This document shows, piece by piece, positions 9,982 to 18,377 of a stretch of DNA of 64,000 nucleotides. The notes under the pieces were generated by a model. It was not told where the DNA came from, made no database searches, and was given only the letters and a program-made list of their open reading frames with translations. The first letter of the stretch is position 1. Each line of letters opens with the position of its first letter. The position numbers and the translations under genes were made by a program. This DNA comes from Bifidobacterium apri. Its GTDB lineage: Bacteria > Actinomycetota > Actinomycetes > Actinomycetales > Bifidobacteriaceae. The stretch lies in the NCBI RefSeq assembly GCF_009299485.1, contig NZ_WBSO01000003.1, positions 124,001 to 188,000 of the forward strand, read 5' to 3'.

Positions 9982-11496
9982 ATGAATACTGTTGACGCTA
10001 GCGGCAGATCAGACCATACGCTGGATTGGCTGTCGGCTATGCCGTTGCCGCATATGCTCGAGCATCATCGTGTGCTGCGCGGGGTGCTCGCGGGTATCAC
10101 CGTGCTTGCGCTCAGTATCGCGTTGATGCTGTACATGATGGGCGCCCGGTTCCGTTCCGACGTGTTGCGGGCCGTGAGCAGTGCGGCGCCGCCGATCTTG
10201 TCGGCAGGCGAATTGAATCTGCTCGCGCTGTGTGTCGTACTTGCGGTGGCCGGTCTTGTGTCCATGGTCGCTGCCGCCCTGAGCGCGCGCGTGGTGAAAA
10301 GCATCGGATATTGGCGTCAGGAACCGGATATCAGCCCGGCGAGCGCTGCTTGGATCCGTGGCATGATGAACGGGCGAGATTGGTCCAGCGTGCTTCCCCG
10401 TGCACTGGCCGCGTCGGTGCTGTCGCTGGCTTCCAAAGGCGCGATTGCGTTGCTGCCGGGGAATGTGGCTCGTAACGTCGCCGCAGGAATGGTCGGAAAC
10501 CAGCAGGGTGGATGTACCGGCGGGGTCATCGCCGGTGCCTACGGCAATCTGCGTGCCTCGGTCGCATTCGCGGATGTGCCTGGTGCACAAGTCGCTGGTG
10601 CGCTGTCGGGGCAAACGTTCACGCCGGTACAGGCTTCCGTGCCCGCAATGGCCGATCCGCAGACACCGGCAACAGCGGTTCCTGGGCCGGCTGTCGTCGT
10701 CACGCCGTCACCATATGATCCGGCCGATTCCGAGACGTTTCCCGGCAAGACAACGCCGGACCCCATTCGTCGCGTGGCAGACGGCTGGCTGGGTTTTGCC
10801 GGCCCTGAGGGCAGTGTCACCACAATCGTGATCCTCCCGGGAGCGCATGACCCACAACTTGGCCTGTATGACAGCGAAATGGCTGCGCTCGATATTCTCG
10901 AACGCGTGGCGCAGCACAAGGGCGTCGCCATGTTCGATACTTCGCAGATGCGTGAGACGTATCGTAATTGGGGCGATGGCACGCAGGCGCTCACCGGTTT
11001 TTCCGACCGCATGCGACTGGAATTTTGCGGTTTGCATGCCACCCATCGCGTGGGTCGGCTCGCGCTGGTATGCGGGCTGGTGCTGTTTCCTGTCTCGTTC
11101 GTCGCGTTGGCCGTGCTGATGAGCCAGGGGTTGATCGCATTGTTTCCATCGGTGATGATGGTCCTCGCCCTGACCATGCTGCTGGGCACGAATCGATACG
11201 GTTTCACATATACCGGCCGCTACTATGCGACCCAAGTCAACGGTCTTGCCGCCTATCTTGAGGATTTCGGCGAGTTCAAGGATCGTGACATTCCTGATTT
11301 GAAGTTGTGGAACCGGTATCTGGTGTTCGCAGCCGCCTTCGGTATCGCGAATAAGGCGCTATGGCGGGGCCGGGACACGATTCCGATTGTCATCGACGAG
11401 CAGGAGTTCGAAGACCAGTTCTCCTTTGTCGGCATGGCGTTGGACGCGGGGGTCGACCATGCCATCACCCTGTTGAATTGGCTGTTCGGCGACTGA
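9982..11496 (+). CDS. Second DUF2207-type protein lacking the extracytoplasmic domain
   Basis: The 504-aa product starts 30 bp after the first DUF2207 gene and is evidently its partial paralogue. It shares ASVLSLASKGAIALLPG with the neighbour's ATMLSLASKHAIRILPG, and LEDFGEFKDRDIPDLKLWNR with the neighbour's LNDFSDFKDRGVLDLALWDR. It has two N-terminal membrane helices in place of the signal plus beta domain, an Ala/Pro/Thr-rich insert around residues 190-265, and two more helices at about 360-405. The Gly-rich tail is missing. It probably works with the neighbour, but no activity can be assigned. Confidence 0.8.
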   Translation: MNTVDASGRSDHTLDWLSAMPLPHMLEHHRVLRGVLAGITVLALSIALMLYMMGARFRSDVLRAVSSAAPPILSAGELNLLALCVVLAVAGLVSMVAAALSARVVKSIGYWRQEPDISPASAAWIRGMMNGRDWSSVLPRALAASVLSLASKGAIALLPGNVARNVAAGMVGNQQGGCTGGVIAGAYGNLRASVAFADVPGAQVAGALSGQTFTPVQASVPAMADPQTPATAVPGPAVVVTPSPYDPADSETFPGKTTPDPIRRVADGWLGFAGPEGSVTTIVILPGAHDPQLGLYDSEMAALDILERVAQHKGVAMFDTSQMRETYRNWGDGTQALTGFSDRMRLEFCGLHATHRVGRLALVCGLVLFPVSFVALAVLMSQGLIALFPSVMMVLALTMLLGTNRYGFTYTGRYYATQVNGLAAYLEDFGEFKDRDIPDLKLWNRYLVFAAAFGIANKALWRGRDTIPIVIDEQEFEDQFSFVGMALDAGVDHAITLLNWLFGD

Positions 11497-11613
11497 CGGG
11501 AGCATCCGAGTGGAATCGGACGATGACTATTGATTCCTGACATGCGTCGGAAAAGAAGACGTAATACGGCATCGCTATGTTAGGGATATAAGTATAGAAG
11601 AGGTGAGAAAACA

Positions 11614-12019
11614 ATGAAAAAAAAATATTGTACGTCGAATTATTCTTGTTATTTTTTCCGTTTTCACTGCAAGTGTATTAGGTATTAGCTCTGCCCAGGC
11701 ATATAGCGTTGCTTTTAGTTATGACGGTTATGGAATTCGTGATTGGCCGTCTCTTGGTGCGACATATGTTTCTAGTGGAAAGACGGTAAAAATCGTTCAT
11801 AATCAGACACCGGATTATGAGGGCAACGCATGGATGGCGGTTCATATCGAGAAGAAATACTGGTATGGCTGGAAGAGTGTTGCATCAGTGTCCTATAAGA
11901 ATGACGCAAGGGGAAAAGTGTCATATCATAAAATCAGTGCCGATGGAACGTATCGTTTACGCTTTATCTCTGATCCAACGGCTTACTCGTTCCATGTTTG
12001 GGGTACTTTCAATAAATAG
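11614..12019 (+). CDS. Small secreted protein, start codon out of frame across an A9 run
   Basis: ATG 11614 has a good ribosome site (AGAGGTGAG at 11599-11607) and is followed by nine A residues (11617-11625). As written, that frame stops after 24 codons. The next frame is open to TAG 12017-12019. With eight A residues the product is a 134-aa protein beginning MKKNIVRRIILVIFSVF and reaching SSAQA, a textbook signal peptide with a likely cut before YSVAF. The mature part is rich in Tyr, Trp, Ser and Lys (DGYGIRDWPSLGATY, KYWYGWKSVASVSYK). A later ATG at 11831-11836 would give only a signal-less fragment. The region is much more AT-rich than its neighbours. I do not recognise the family. This is a frameshifted gene, a phase-variable gene or a read error in the homopolymer. 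Confidence 0.6.
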
Positions 12020-12076
12020 GTTCGCCCAATACAACATATGTGTATGAGTACATGTTGAAATGGGAGTGATTGCATC

Positions 12077-12781
12077 ATGGCTGAATCGCGGCGAGATCAA
12101 GGTGATGCGCGATCGGCGACACGCGGTGTATTGCGGTCATCGTTCATTGCAATCGTTGTGTTTGTCGTGTCTTGCCCATTCATCTGGTTGCTGGTCGTTG
12201 GGCTTGGTGACCAGTGGATTCCCCAATTGCTTGGATACTCGTGGTATCAGCGGTTGTGTAATCCGCTGCCGGTCGGCACGATTATCTGCATCGCGGCTGG
12301 TTGGTTCGCTTGGTTCGCGTTCCAGTGTGCTCGCAATGCTGTCGGCGTGAGGTTCTTGCGGGCCAGCAGTATCGTGTACGTTGTTTTGGCGCTGGCAATT
12401 GTCATGCTGAAAAGCCGCGGAGTGCGCGGATTCAATATCAATCCGTTGAATCTCATTACCCAGTTGTCGGCATCGCCGTCCATTGTGCTGCTGAATATCA
12501 TGGTATATATTCCAGTCGGCATGATGTTGTATGGCATGCATAATGCCAAACGTGCATGGATATCCATCGTTATCATCATTTGCGGTATGGAATTGCTCCA
12601 GTATGTATTCGCATTAGGTATCTTCGATATTGTTGATATCAGCATGAACCTTATTGGTTTTAGCATCGGGTATTTGTGCATGGATGAATTGTTCCGAAAA
12701 TACCATTGGGAACAAGTGGGTGGACAATACCGCATTGTTCGCATTTCACATACTGCGCAGAATGATTCCCAAGCCCGCTGA
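12077..12781 (+). CDS. VanZ-like family membrane protein
   Basis: The 234-aa protein has about five membrane segments and a basic N-terminus. The VanZ-family signature is present: NPLNLITQ, NIMVYIPVGMMLYGM, then ELLQYVFALGIFDIVDISMNLIGFSIGYL. VanZ itself gives teicoplanin resistance, but most family members are uncharacterised. The gene starts 57 bp after the small secreted-protein gene and may be cotranscribed with it. Codon use is somewhat more AT-rich than the flanking housekeeping genes, consistent with acquisition as a pair. A GGGAGTG ribosome site precedes ATG 12077. Confidence 0.8.
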   Translation: MAESRRDQGDARSATRGVLRSSFIAIVVFVVSCPFIWLLVVGLGDQWIPQLLGYSWYQRLCNPLPVGTIICIAAGWFAWFAFQCARNAVGVRFLRASSIVYVVLALAIVMLKSRGVRGFNINPLNLITQLSASPSIVLLNIMVYIPVGMMLYGMHNAKRAWISIVIIICGMELLQYVFALGIFDIVDISMNLIGFSIGYLCMDELFRKYHWEQVGGQYRIVRISHTAQNDSQAR

Positions 12782-12956
12782 CAGTTTGCACCGCGGAATC
12801 GTTGCGAAATCGCTATGAAATCCATATCCGCCCGTAGGCTGGAGCTGATTACATCAACCGGCGCAGGGCGGATCGGCACCGAGGCTGGTTGACTGCCGAA
12901 ATGTTGTCCGGTATACCGCGTGCTGCGAAGGTGCGTGGTGCTGCGAAGGAGGAATC

Positions 12957-13820
12957 ATGACCTTGTACCGCGATCTGGGACCGTTCCACACCACCGCCAT
13001 CGGGCATGGCGAAATGCCGCTGACCATCGAGAACAACCGCGGACATGCGGTCGGCATCGAGACGCTGCATGCTTCCCTTGATGCCGGCTGTCGTCATATC
13101 GACACCGCGTGGGCGTACTACACGCCCGGCGAGGAGGAGCAGACCGGCGAGAAACTGGTGCGTGAGGCGCTGGAAACGTGGAACGGTCCGCGTGATGAAG
13201 TGCTGGTCGCCACCAAGGTGGGTTTGCGTCGCGCATGGGACGGCGACAAGCCGATCTGGCCGCGCGACGGCAAGCCGGAGCATCTCATCGAGTACGGCAA
13301 GCAGTCGGCGCAGGCACTCGGCGTGGATGCGATCGACCTGCTGTACCTGCACCGCCATGACCCTCAGGTTCCGTATGAGGAATCCTGCGAAGGCATCAAG
13401 GCGCTGCTCGACCAAGGCGTCGCCAAGTGGGCGGGCGTGTCGAATGTCACCATCGAACAGTTGGATATCGCCCGCCGCGTGTTGGGCGACAAGCTGGTCG
13501 CCGTGCAGAATCAGTATTCCCCGATTCACTTGGAAACGCAGGACACGCTTGAGTACTGCGCGAAGCTCGGTCTGGCGTTCGTGTGCTGGAGCCCGCTCGG
13601 TGGATATCGCCACCCCTATGATGAGCATCTGTTCGACCCGTTCCGCGAAATCGCCGCCAAGCATGGTGTCAGCTATCAGCGCGTGGTGCTTGCATGGGAG
13701 CTCGCCAAGGGGGATCACATGTTTGTGATTCCGGGGGCGCATCGTCCGGAAACCATTCTCGATTCGCTCAAAGCCGACGAGCTCGAACTCAGCCCTGACG
13801 AGCTCGCGTATCTCGGCTGA
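12957..13820 (+). CDS. Aldo/keto reductase
   Basis: The 287-aa protein starts at ATG 12957 behind GAAGGAGGAATC. It is an NAD(P)H-dependent oxidoreductase with a TIM-barrel fold. The catalytic tetrad is visible: Asp in HIDTAWAYY with its Tyr, Lys in VATKVGL, and His in YLHRHDP. The C-terminal cofactor region SPLGGYRHPYDEHLF and FVIPGAHRPE fits the family that tolerates new substrates. The substrate cannot be inferred. It appears monocistronic and is followed by a perfect family A palindrome that may also serve as its 3' end. Confidence 0.92.
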   Translation: MTLYRDLGPFHTTAIGHGEMPLTIENNRGHAVGIETLHASLDAGCRHIDTAWAYYTPGEEEQTGEKLVREALETWNGPRDEVLVATKVGLRRAWDGDKPIWPRDGKPEHLIEYGKQSAQALGVDAIDLLYLHRHDPQVPYEESCEGIKALLDQGVAKWAGVSNVTIEQLDIARRVLGDKLVAVQNQYSPIHLETQDTLEYCAKLGLAFVCWSPLGGYRHPYDEHLFDPFREIAAKHGVSYQRVVLAWELAKGDHMFVIPGAHRPETILDSLKADELELSPDELAYLG

Positions 13821-13842
13821 GCCGGTCCCAACATCTGTTGTC

Positions 13843-13894
13843 TTCCACAAACTGGTTACGCTGAGGGGCTTCTCAGCGTAACCAGTTTGTGGAA
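13843..13894. repeat. Family A palindrome, perfect 23-bp stem
   Basis: The left arm runs 13843-13865 (begins TTCCACAAACTGG) and the right arm 13872-13894 (ends CCAGTTTGTGGAA). They are perfect reverse complements around the 6-base loop GGGCTT. This is the best-preserved member and defines the family: basal arm CACAAACTGGTT, apical part ACGCTGAG/CTCAGCGT. Confidence 0.95.
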
Positions 13895-13996
13895 TGGAGT
13901 GATCCGCGGGAAGGCGGTTCTGGGGAAAGATGCTGCGGGACGTGTCAGGACGTTGCAGGACGTGTCATCGTGGCGGGATTGTTATGCTATGCGGTG

Positions 13997-15517
13997 ATGA
14001 ATGAACAGATGACGACCAAGCAGACTACACAGGGGTGCGCAAGCCCGCAGACAAACCCGCAGGCGATACCGCAGACCATCCCGCAGACCGCATCATCCCA
14101 AGCGGCCGAGCAAGCCGACCGGATGCCAACCACGACGACGTCACGCCACACCCGCCGACGTCCAGAGGTGCTGGCGCCTGCCGGCAATCTGCGCAGTTTG
14201 AAAACCGCGGTCGATTTCGGCGCGGATGCCGTATACTGCGGAGGCAAAGCGTTCGGTATGCGTTCGGCGCCGAAGAATTTCACGCTCGACGATTTCGAGG
14301 AGGGCGCGCGGTACGCACATGAGCGTGGGGCGCGCGTGTATGTGACCTGCAATATTCTGCCGCATAACGATGAGGTCGCGGCCATGCGTGAGTATTTGGG
14401 CCAGCTCGCTGAAGTCGGTGTCGATGCGCTGATCGTCACCGATATCGGCATCATGCTGGATGCCCGCCGCATCGCCCCGAAGCTCGAATTGCATGTGTCC
14501 ACGCAGGCCGGCGTCACCAATTACGGTGCGGCGAACGCGTTGTACGAGCTGGGCGCGAAACGTGTGGTGCTCGCCCGCGAGTTGGATCTTGCCGCGGTGC
14601 GTGACATCCGTGCGAATACGCCGCCGGATCTTGACATCGAATGCTTCGTGCACGGTTCGATGTGCATGGCGTTCTCCGGCCGATGCTTGCTGTCGAATTA
14701 TCTGACCGGACGCAGTGGCAATCACGGTGACTGTGCCCAGCCGTGCCGCTGGAAATACCATGTGGTTGAAGAAAAGCGTCCCGGCCGCTTCTTCCCGGTC
14801 GAAGAAAACAGCGAGGGAACCTTCTTGTTCAATTCGCAGGATATGAACATGCTTGGCCATCTTGACGATCTCATCGATGCGGGTGCGACGAGCTTGAAAA
14901 TCGAGGGTCGTGCGAAAAGCGCTTACTATGTGGCCGCAGTCACGAATGCGTATAAGACTGCGGTGGACGCGTATATGGTCCAACGTGGATTCGAAGACGA
15001 GCACGGCAATGCGCTCCGGCCGTTCACTGACCGGGTTCGTCGCACGCCGGCGGGGGAGCCCGCGTTGCTGGGCGATGCCGCTCGTTTGCCCGGGGACGCC
15101 CCGCATGTCCAGTTGCCGCAGTGGGTGTTGGATGAGCCGTATAAAGTGTCGCATCGCGAATACAGTACGGGCTTCTACTATCCGGAGCATCCGGTCGGGC
15201 AGAATACCGATAGGGGCGGGTATTTCCGTGATTGGATTGTTGTGGGCGAGGTGATCTCCTATGATGCTTCGACGCATCGTGTCACGTTGATGAGCCGCAA
15301 CAAAATCGAAGCCGGCCAAGACATTGAGTTCCTTATGCCAGGGCGTGAACCGTTGCGTATGACCGTGCCTGCGGGTGGTTTCCTTGATGCTGATGGGCAT
15401 TGGGTCGAGTCGGTCAACAATCCCGCCCATGTGTTCTCCATGCCCTGCCCTGAGCCGGTGACGCGGAATGCCGCCATCCGTACCCGGGCTCGTAACCGGA
15501 CGCTGAAGGCCGAATAG
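13997..15517 (+). CDS. U32 family protein (TrhP/YegQ-like)
   Basis: From ATG 13997 the product is 506 aa. The frame is open back to 13889, but that part runs through the family A palindrome. A low-complexity N-terminus (residues 1-50) precedes the conserved core RRPEVLAPAGNLRSLKTAVDFGADAVYCGG. The U32 signature region has SMCMAFSGRCLLSNYLTGR and NHGDCAQPCRW. These four cysteines probably bind an Fe-S cluster, as in TrhP-type proteins that install 5-hydroxyuridine in tRNA. U32 members were first called collagenases, so a protease label should be treated with care. There is no ribosome site before 13997, but TATGCT lies 8 bases upstream, as expected for a leaderless mRNA. Confidence 0.85.
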   Translation: MNEQMTTKQTTQGCASPQTNPQAIPQTIPQTASSQAAEQADRMPTTTTSRHTRRRPEVLAPAGNLRSLKTAVDFGADAVYCGGKAFGMRSAPKNFTLDDFEEGARYAHERGARVYVTCNILPHNDEVAAMREYLGQLAEVGVDALIVTDIGIMLDARRIAPKLELHVSTQAGVTNYGAANALYELGAKRVVLARELDLAAVRDIRANTPPDLDIECFVHGSMCMAFSGRCLLSNYLTGRSGNHGDCAQPCRWKYHVVEEKRPGRFFPVEENSEGTFLFNSQDMNMLGHLDDLIDAGATSLKIEGRAKSAYYVAAVTNAYKTAVDAYMVQRGFEDEHGNALRPFTDRVRRTPAGEPALLGDAARLPGDAPHVQLPQWVLDEPYKVSHREYSTGFYYPEHPVGQNTDRGGYFRDWIVVGEVISYDASTHRVTLMSRNKIEAGQDIEFLMPGREPLRMTVPAGGFLDADGHWVESVNNPAHVFSMPCPEPVTRNAAIRTRARNRTLKAE

Positions 15518-15593
15518 TCGGGACGGGGAGCGGCAATCTCGTTCGGGTGGTGCTTCTTCGAAAGCGCTGGGTGGCGGGTCCTGAAAGCGTGGT

Positions 15594-15925
15594 GTGGCAG
15601 GTTGCGTGTGTCAAGGCATGCACAACCTGCCATATTTCGTGATGATTTCCCAGTTCTTGCTGTGGTTCGGCCGGTTGTGTATGCCGGGACATGCGCAAGT
15701 CGTCTATTGTTGCGATAATTCGCCGGTTTTTGTTGTGGCGTGGCCGGTTTCGTATGTTGCGGCATACGCAATCCATCATGTCTCGTGATGGTCCGCCGGT
15801 TTCTTGTTGTGGTTCGGTGGGTTGCGCGTGTCTCGGTATGCGCAACCGATTGTGTCTCGCGATGGTGTGCCGTTTCTCCCCGTGGTGTCGCCGATTGTGT
15901 GTGTCGTGGCATACGAAACCGGCCG
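15594..15925. repeat. Family C palindrome array, 73-bp period
   Basis: Five units carry the core GYGTRTGYC...GGCATGCGCAACC. Core starts lie at 15604, 15677, 15750, 15824 and 15897, a spacing of 73 or 74 bp. Each core can form a hairpin, for example GGTTGCG...TGCGCAACC near 15820-15847. The rest of the 564-bp gap 15518-16081 contains no gene; ORFs here are broken and follow the repeat. Confidence 0.85.
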
Positions 15926-16081
15926 GATCGGGCGGTATCGGGCATGACCCGGCTGAATCCGGGCTGGACTTGGCGGTAGCGAGTAGGGGCGGCACCTGTC
16001 AGTCCCGCCTGAACCGCCAGAAGGACTCCGCCGATACGGACGCGTGTGGCGATTGCCCCGCATTCCGCTAGGATGGGCGGT

Positions 16082-17119
16082 ATGAACGATCCTGCGAACA
16101 TCGTAGACAGCAACGCCATCTCCCCGATTGACGAATCCGGCAATCCAATCCCTGTCACCATCCCCGTCATTCTTGCGCCCGGCATCACCGTGACGTATAC
16201 GACCCGGCTGGGCGGTGTGAGCCAGGGCGATTACGCGGCGTGCAATCTGGGCGGCAAATCCGGCGATGATCCCGAGCGTGTGCTCGCCAACCGGGTGGCC
16301 TTGCGGGCGGCGGTCGGCGCTGATTTATCGCTGATCAGCCAAGTCCACTCCGGGAATGCGGTGGATGTCGACGGTTCATTCGCCATCAACACGCCCTTCG
16401 GATTCGATGTATCCGGTACGGTCCGTGGCGACGATGATACCGCAGCCGGTACTGATGGTGAGGCGGACGGTACTGGCACGCATCAGAAGCCGTCCGTGGT
16501 TGCCGCCGACGGCCAGGTGACGTCACGCACCGGCATTGCGCTCGGCATCTTCGCAGCGGACTGTCTGCCTGTTCTCATGGCTGATCCGGCATCCGGCATC
16601 ATCGCAGGAGCGCATTGTGGCAGACGCGGCTTGGAACGCAATATCATCGCGCACACCATCGATCTGATGTGCACCAAAGGCGCTGAACGTTCCCGGATTG
16701 TTGCCACGCTCGGCCAGTGCATCTGCGGCGACTGCTACGAAGTGGGCGGGGATATCGCCGATGCCTTCGACGCCACATTCCCCGGCACCTATACGCTCAC
16801 CCGGTTCGGCGGTCCCGGCATCGACATCGCCGCCGCCGCACGCCAGTGCCTGGACAAGGCCGGCATCAGCGCTGATCGCATCATCGATTCGCGTCCACGT
16901 GTCGCCGCCGCAACGCAATACCTTGCGCAGGACCAGGAATTGCGCGACTTGTGCCGTATCGACAATGAGGGCGATCCGGAACTCGACGAACGGGTCGGAG
17001 CCATTAAACACAGCCTGTGCACTTTGGAAAATCCGCTGTGGTATTCGCATCGTCGTGCCGCGCTCGCCAAGAAACCCCATGAGGGCCGTATGCTCGCCTT
17101 GATTTCGCGTCAAGCCTGA
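16082..17119 (+). CDS. pgeF: PgeF/YfiH family protein (laccase-domain, peptidoglycan-editing)
   Basis: The 345-aa product belongs to the YfiH/DUF152 family, which acts as a purine nucleoside phosphorylase or peptidoglycan-editing factor. Metal-ligand motifs are SQVHSGNAV, FAADCLPVL and IAGAHCGRRGL. The C-terminal LWYSHRR corresponds to the usual FYSYRR. An insert of about 35 residues rich in Asp, Thr and Gly (near residues 115-150) makes it longer than the usual 240-270 aa. ATG 16082 lacks a ribosome site, but TAGGAT lies 7 bases upstream, as for a leaderless mRNA. Confidence 0.88.
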   Translation: MNDPANIVDSNAISPIDESGNPIPVTIPVILAPGITVTYTTRLGGVSQGDYAACNLGGKSGDDPERVLANRVALRAAVGADLSLISQVHSGNAVDVDGSFAINTPFGFDVSGTVRGDDDTAAGTDGEADGTGTHQKPSVVAADGQVTSRTGIALGIFAADCLPVLMADPASGIIAGAHCGRRGLERNIIAHTIDLMCTKGAERSRIVATLGQCICGDCYEVGGDIADAFDATFPGTYTLTRFGGPGIDIAAAARQCLDKAGISADRIIDSRPRVAAATQYLAQDQELRDLCRIDNEGDPELDERVGAIKHSLCTLENPLWYSHRRAALAKKPHEGRMLALISRQA

Positions 17120-17213
17120 TTCCCGAGCGTTCGGGCGCATTCCGATAAAGATTCGGTGCAGAAACCCGCATGCGCCACGGTATCGGGGCATGGTTGCGTT
17201 TACGGTGGGGCGT

Positions 17214-18266
17214 ATGTGTGAAGAGAGTCCAGAATCTCAGAATGCGCAGACGTCAGAGCGCAGACAGGAACAGCCGGACACGCAGATATCGGTACATGGC
17301 AAGGGGATTGACCAGAACCATCAATCGTCACAGGCGAGGGCAAACGATGAACGTCTTGACACGCCGCAGGTCTCACGGTCTGGACAGTCTGGGGAATCCG
17401 CAGCTGCCAGTGCGGTCCGTCCAACTGCTGAGGCCGACCGTCATGTGCCGGTGGTCGCCGTGGTGCTGGCGGCGGGATTCGGCACCCGCTTTGATGTCCG
17501 CAATCCCAAGCAGTTGGTCGCGGTGGCCAATAAACCGGTGGTGTGCTGGAGTATAGAAGCGTTCGAATTTGATCCTCGGGTCACGGATATCGTCGTCGTG
17601 GTGAACCCGCAGGTGCGTGACGAGGTTGAGCGTCTTGTGGATGAGGGCGGGTACCAGAAAGTCCGAACCATCATCGAGGGCGGCGCCGAACGTGTGGACA
17701 GTACGGAAAGCGCGTTGCAGATGCTCGCTGATTTTGGCATTCCCCAAGATGCGAAGGTGCTGATCCATGATTCGGTGCGTCCGTTCGTCGAGCGGTCGTC
17801 CATCGACGGTTGCATTGACGCTTTGGATGAATTCGATGCGGCGACGGTTGCAGTGGCTTCGACGGACACGATTGTGGTGACCGAGGATCTCGGCGATCGC
17901 AAGGTGGTGCATGCGGTGCCTGACCGCAGCAATATGTTCCGCGCCCAGACCCCACAGGCGTTCCGGTTCTCGACTATCCGCCATGCCTATGAGCTCGCCT
18001 CGCAAGACCCGGATTTCCATCCGACTGACGATACGCGAGTGGTCGTGGATTATCTGCCGCGCACGCGTGTCGCGATTGTCGCGGGCAGTGAGAGCAATAT
18101 GAAAATCACCACGCAGGACGATCTGGAGATGGTCAAACGATTCGCATTCGAAGCGACCCGCAAACGCGCCATCGACCGTGTGCACGGCATGCTTCGTTCC
18201 GGTGAGGCGCCGTCCGGATCCGGTATCGGGGCGGATGGGTCAGTCGACGGTTCCGCGGCGGCGTGA
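17214..18266 (+). CDS. IspD/TarI-type cytidylyltransferase
   Basis: The enzyme transfers CMP to a polyol phosphate. The nucleotide-binding loop VVLAAGFGTRF...NPKQL and IHDSVRPFV, DRSNMFRAQTPQAF and NMKITTQDDL are all present. IspD (MEP isoprenoid pathway) and TarI (CDP-ribitol synthesis) share this fold. The MFRAQTPQAF and NMKITT wording leans towards TarI, but IspD is the usual annotation, so I leave the symbol blank. About 80 hydrophilic residues rich in Gln, Ser and Arg precede the fold, which is unusual. I chose ATG 17214 because GGTGGGG lies just upstream; ATG 17190 would add eight residues. The C-terminus also has a Gly/Ser tail. Confidence 0.8.
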   Translation: MCEESPESQNAQTSERRQEQPDTQISVHGKGIDQNHQSSQARANDERLDTPQVSRSGQSGESAAASAVRPTAEADRHVPVVAVVLAAGFGTRFDVRNPKQLVAVANKPVVCWSIEAFEFDPRVTDIVVVVNPQVRDEVERLVDEGGYQKVRTIIEGGAERVDSTESALQMLADFGIPQDAKVLIHDSVRPFVERSSIDGCIDALDEFDAATVAVASTDTIVVTEDLGDRKVVHAVPDRSNMFRAQTPQAFRFSTIRHAYELASQDPDFHPTDDTRVVVDYLPRTRVAIVAGSESNMKITTQDDLEMVKRFAFEATRKRAIDRVHGMLRSGEAPSGSGIGADGSVDGSAAA

Positions 18267-18377
18267 TTCGCCCGGGCGCGACTGAATTGCGGCGGTATGC
18301 TGCGACTGCTGCACAATCGAGCGGCGCCACGGGTCATCGTTCGCGAGGGGCATGCGTCTGTGGCTAGACTTGAAGGT

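Noticed and set aside
11834-12019. 60-aa ORF from ATG 11834 as an independent gene
   Set aside because: It has no ribosome site and is the C-terminal part of the frame that carries a perfect signal peptide upstream; the A9 start explains the gene better.
15594-16071. Plus-strand ORFs in 15594-16071 (64-126 codons)
   Set aside because: Their sequences follow the 73-bp repeat and have no ribosome site or domain.
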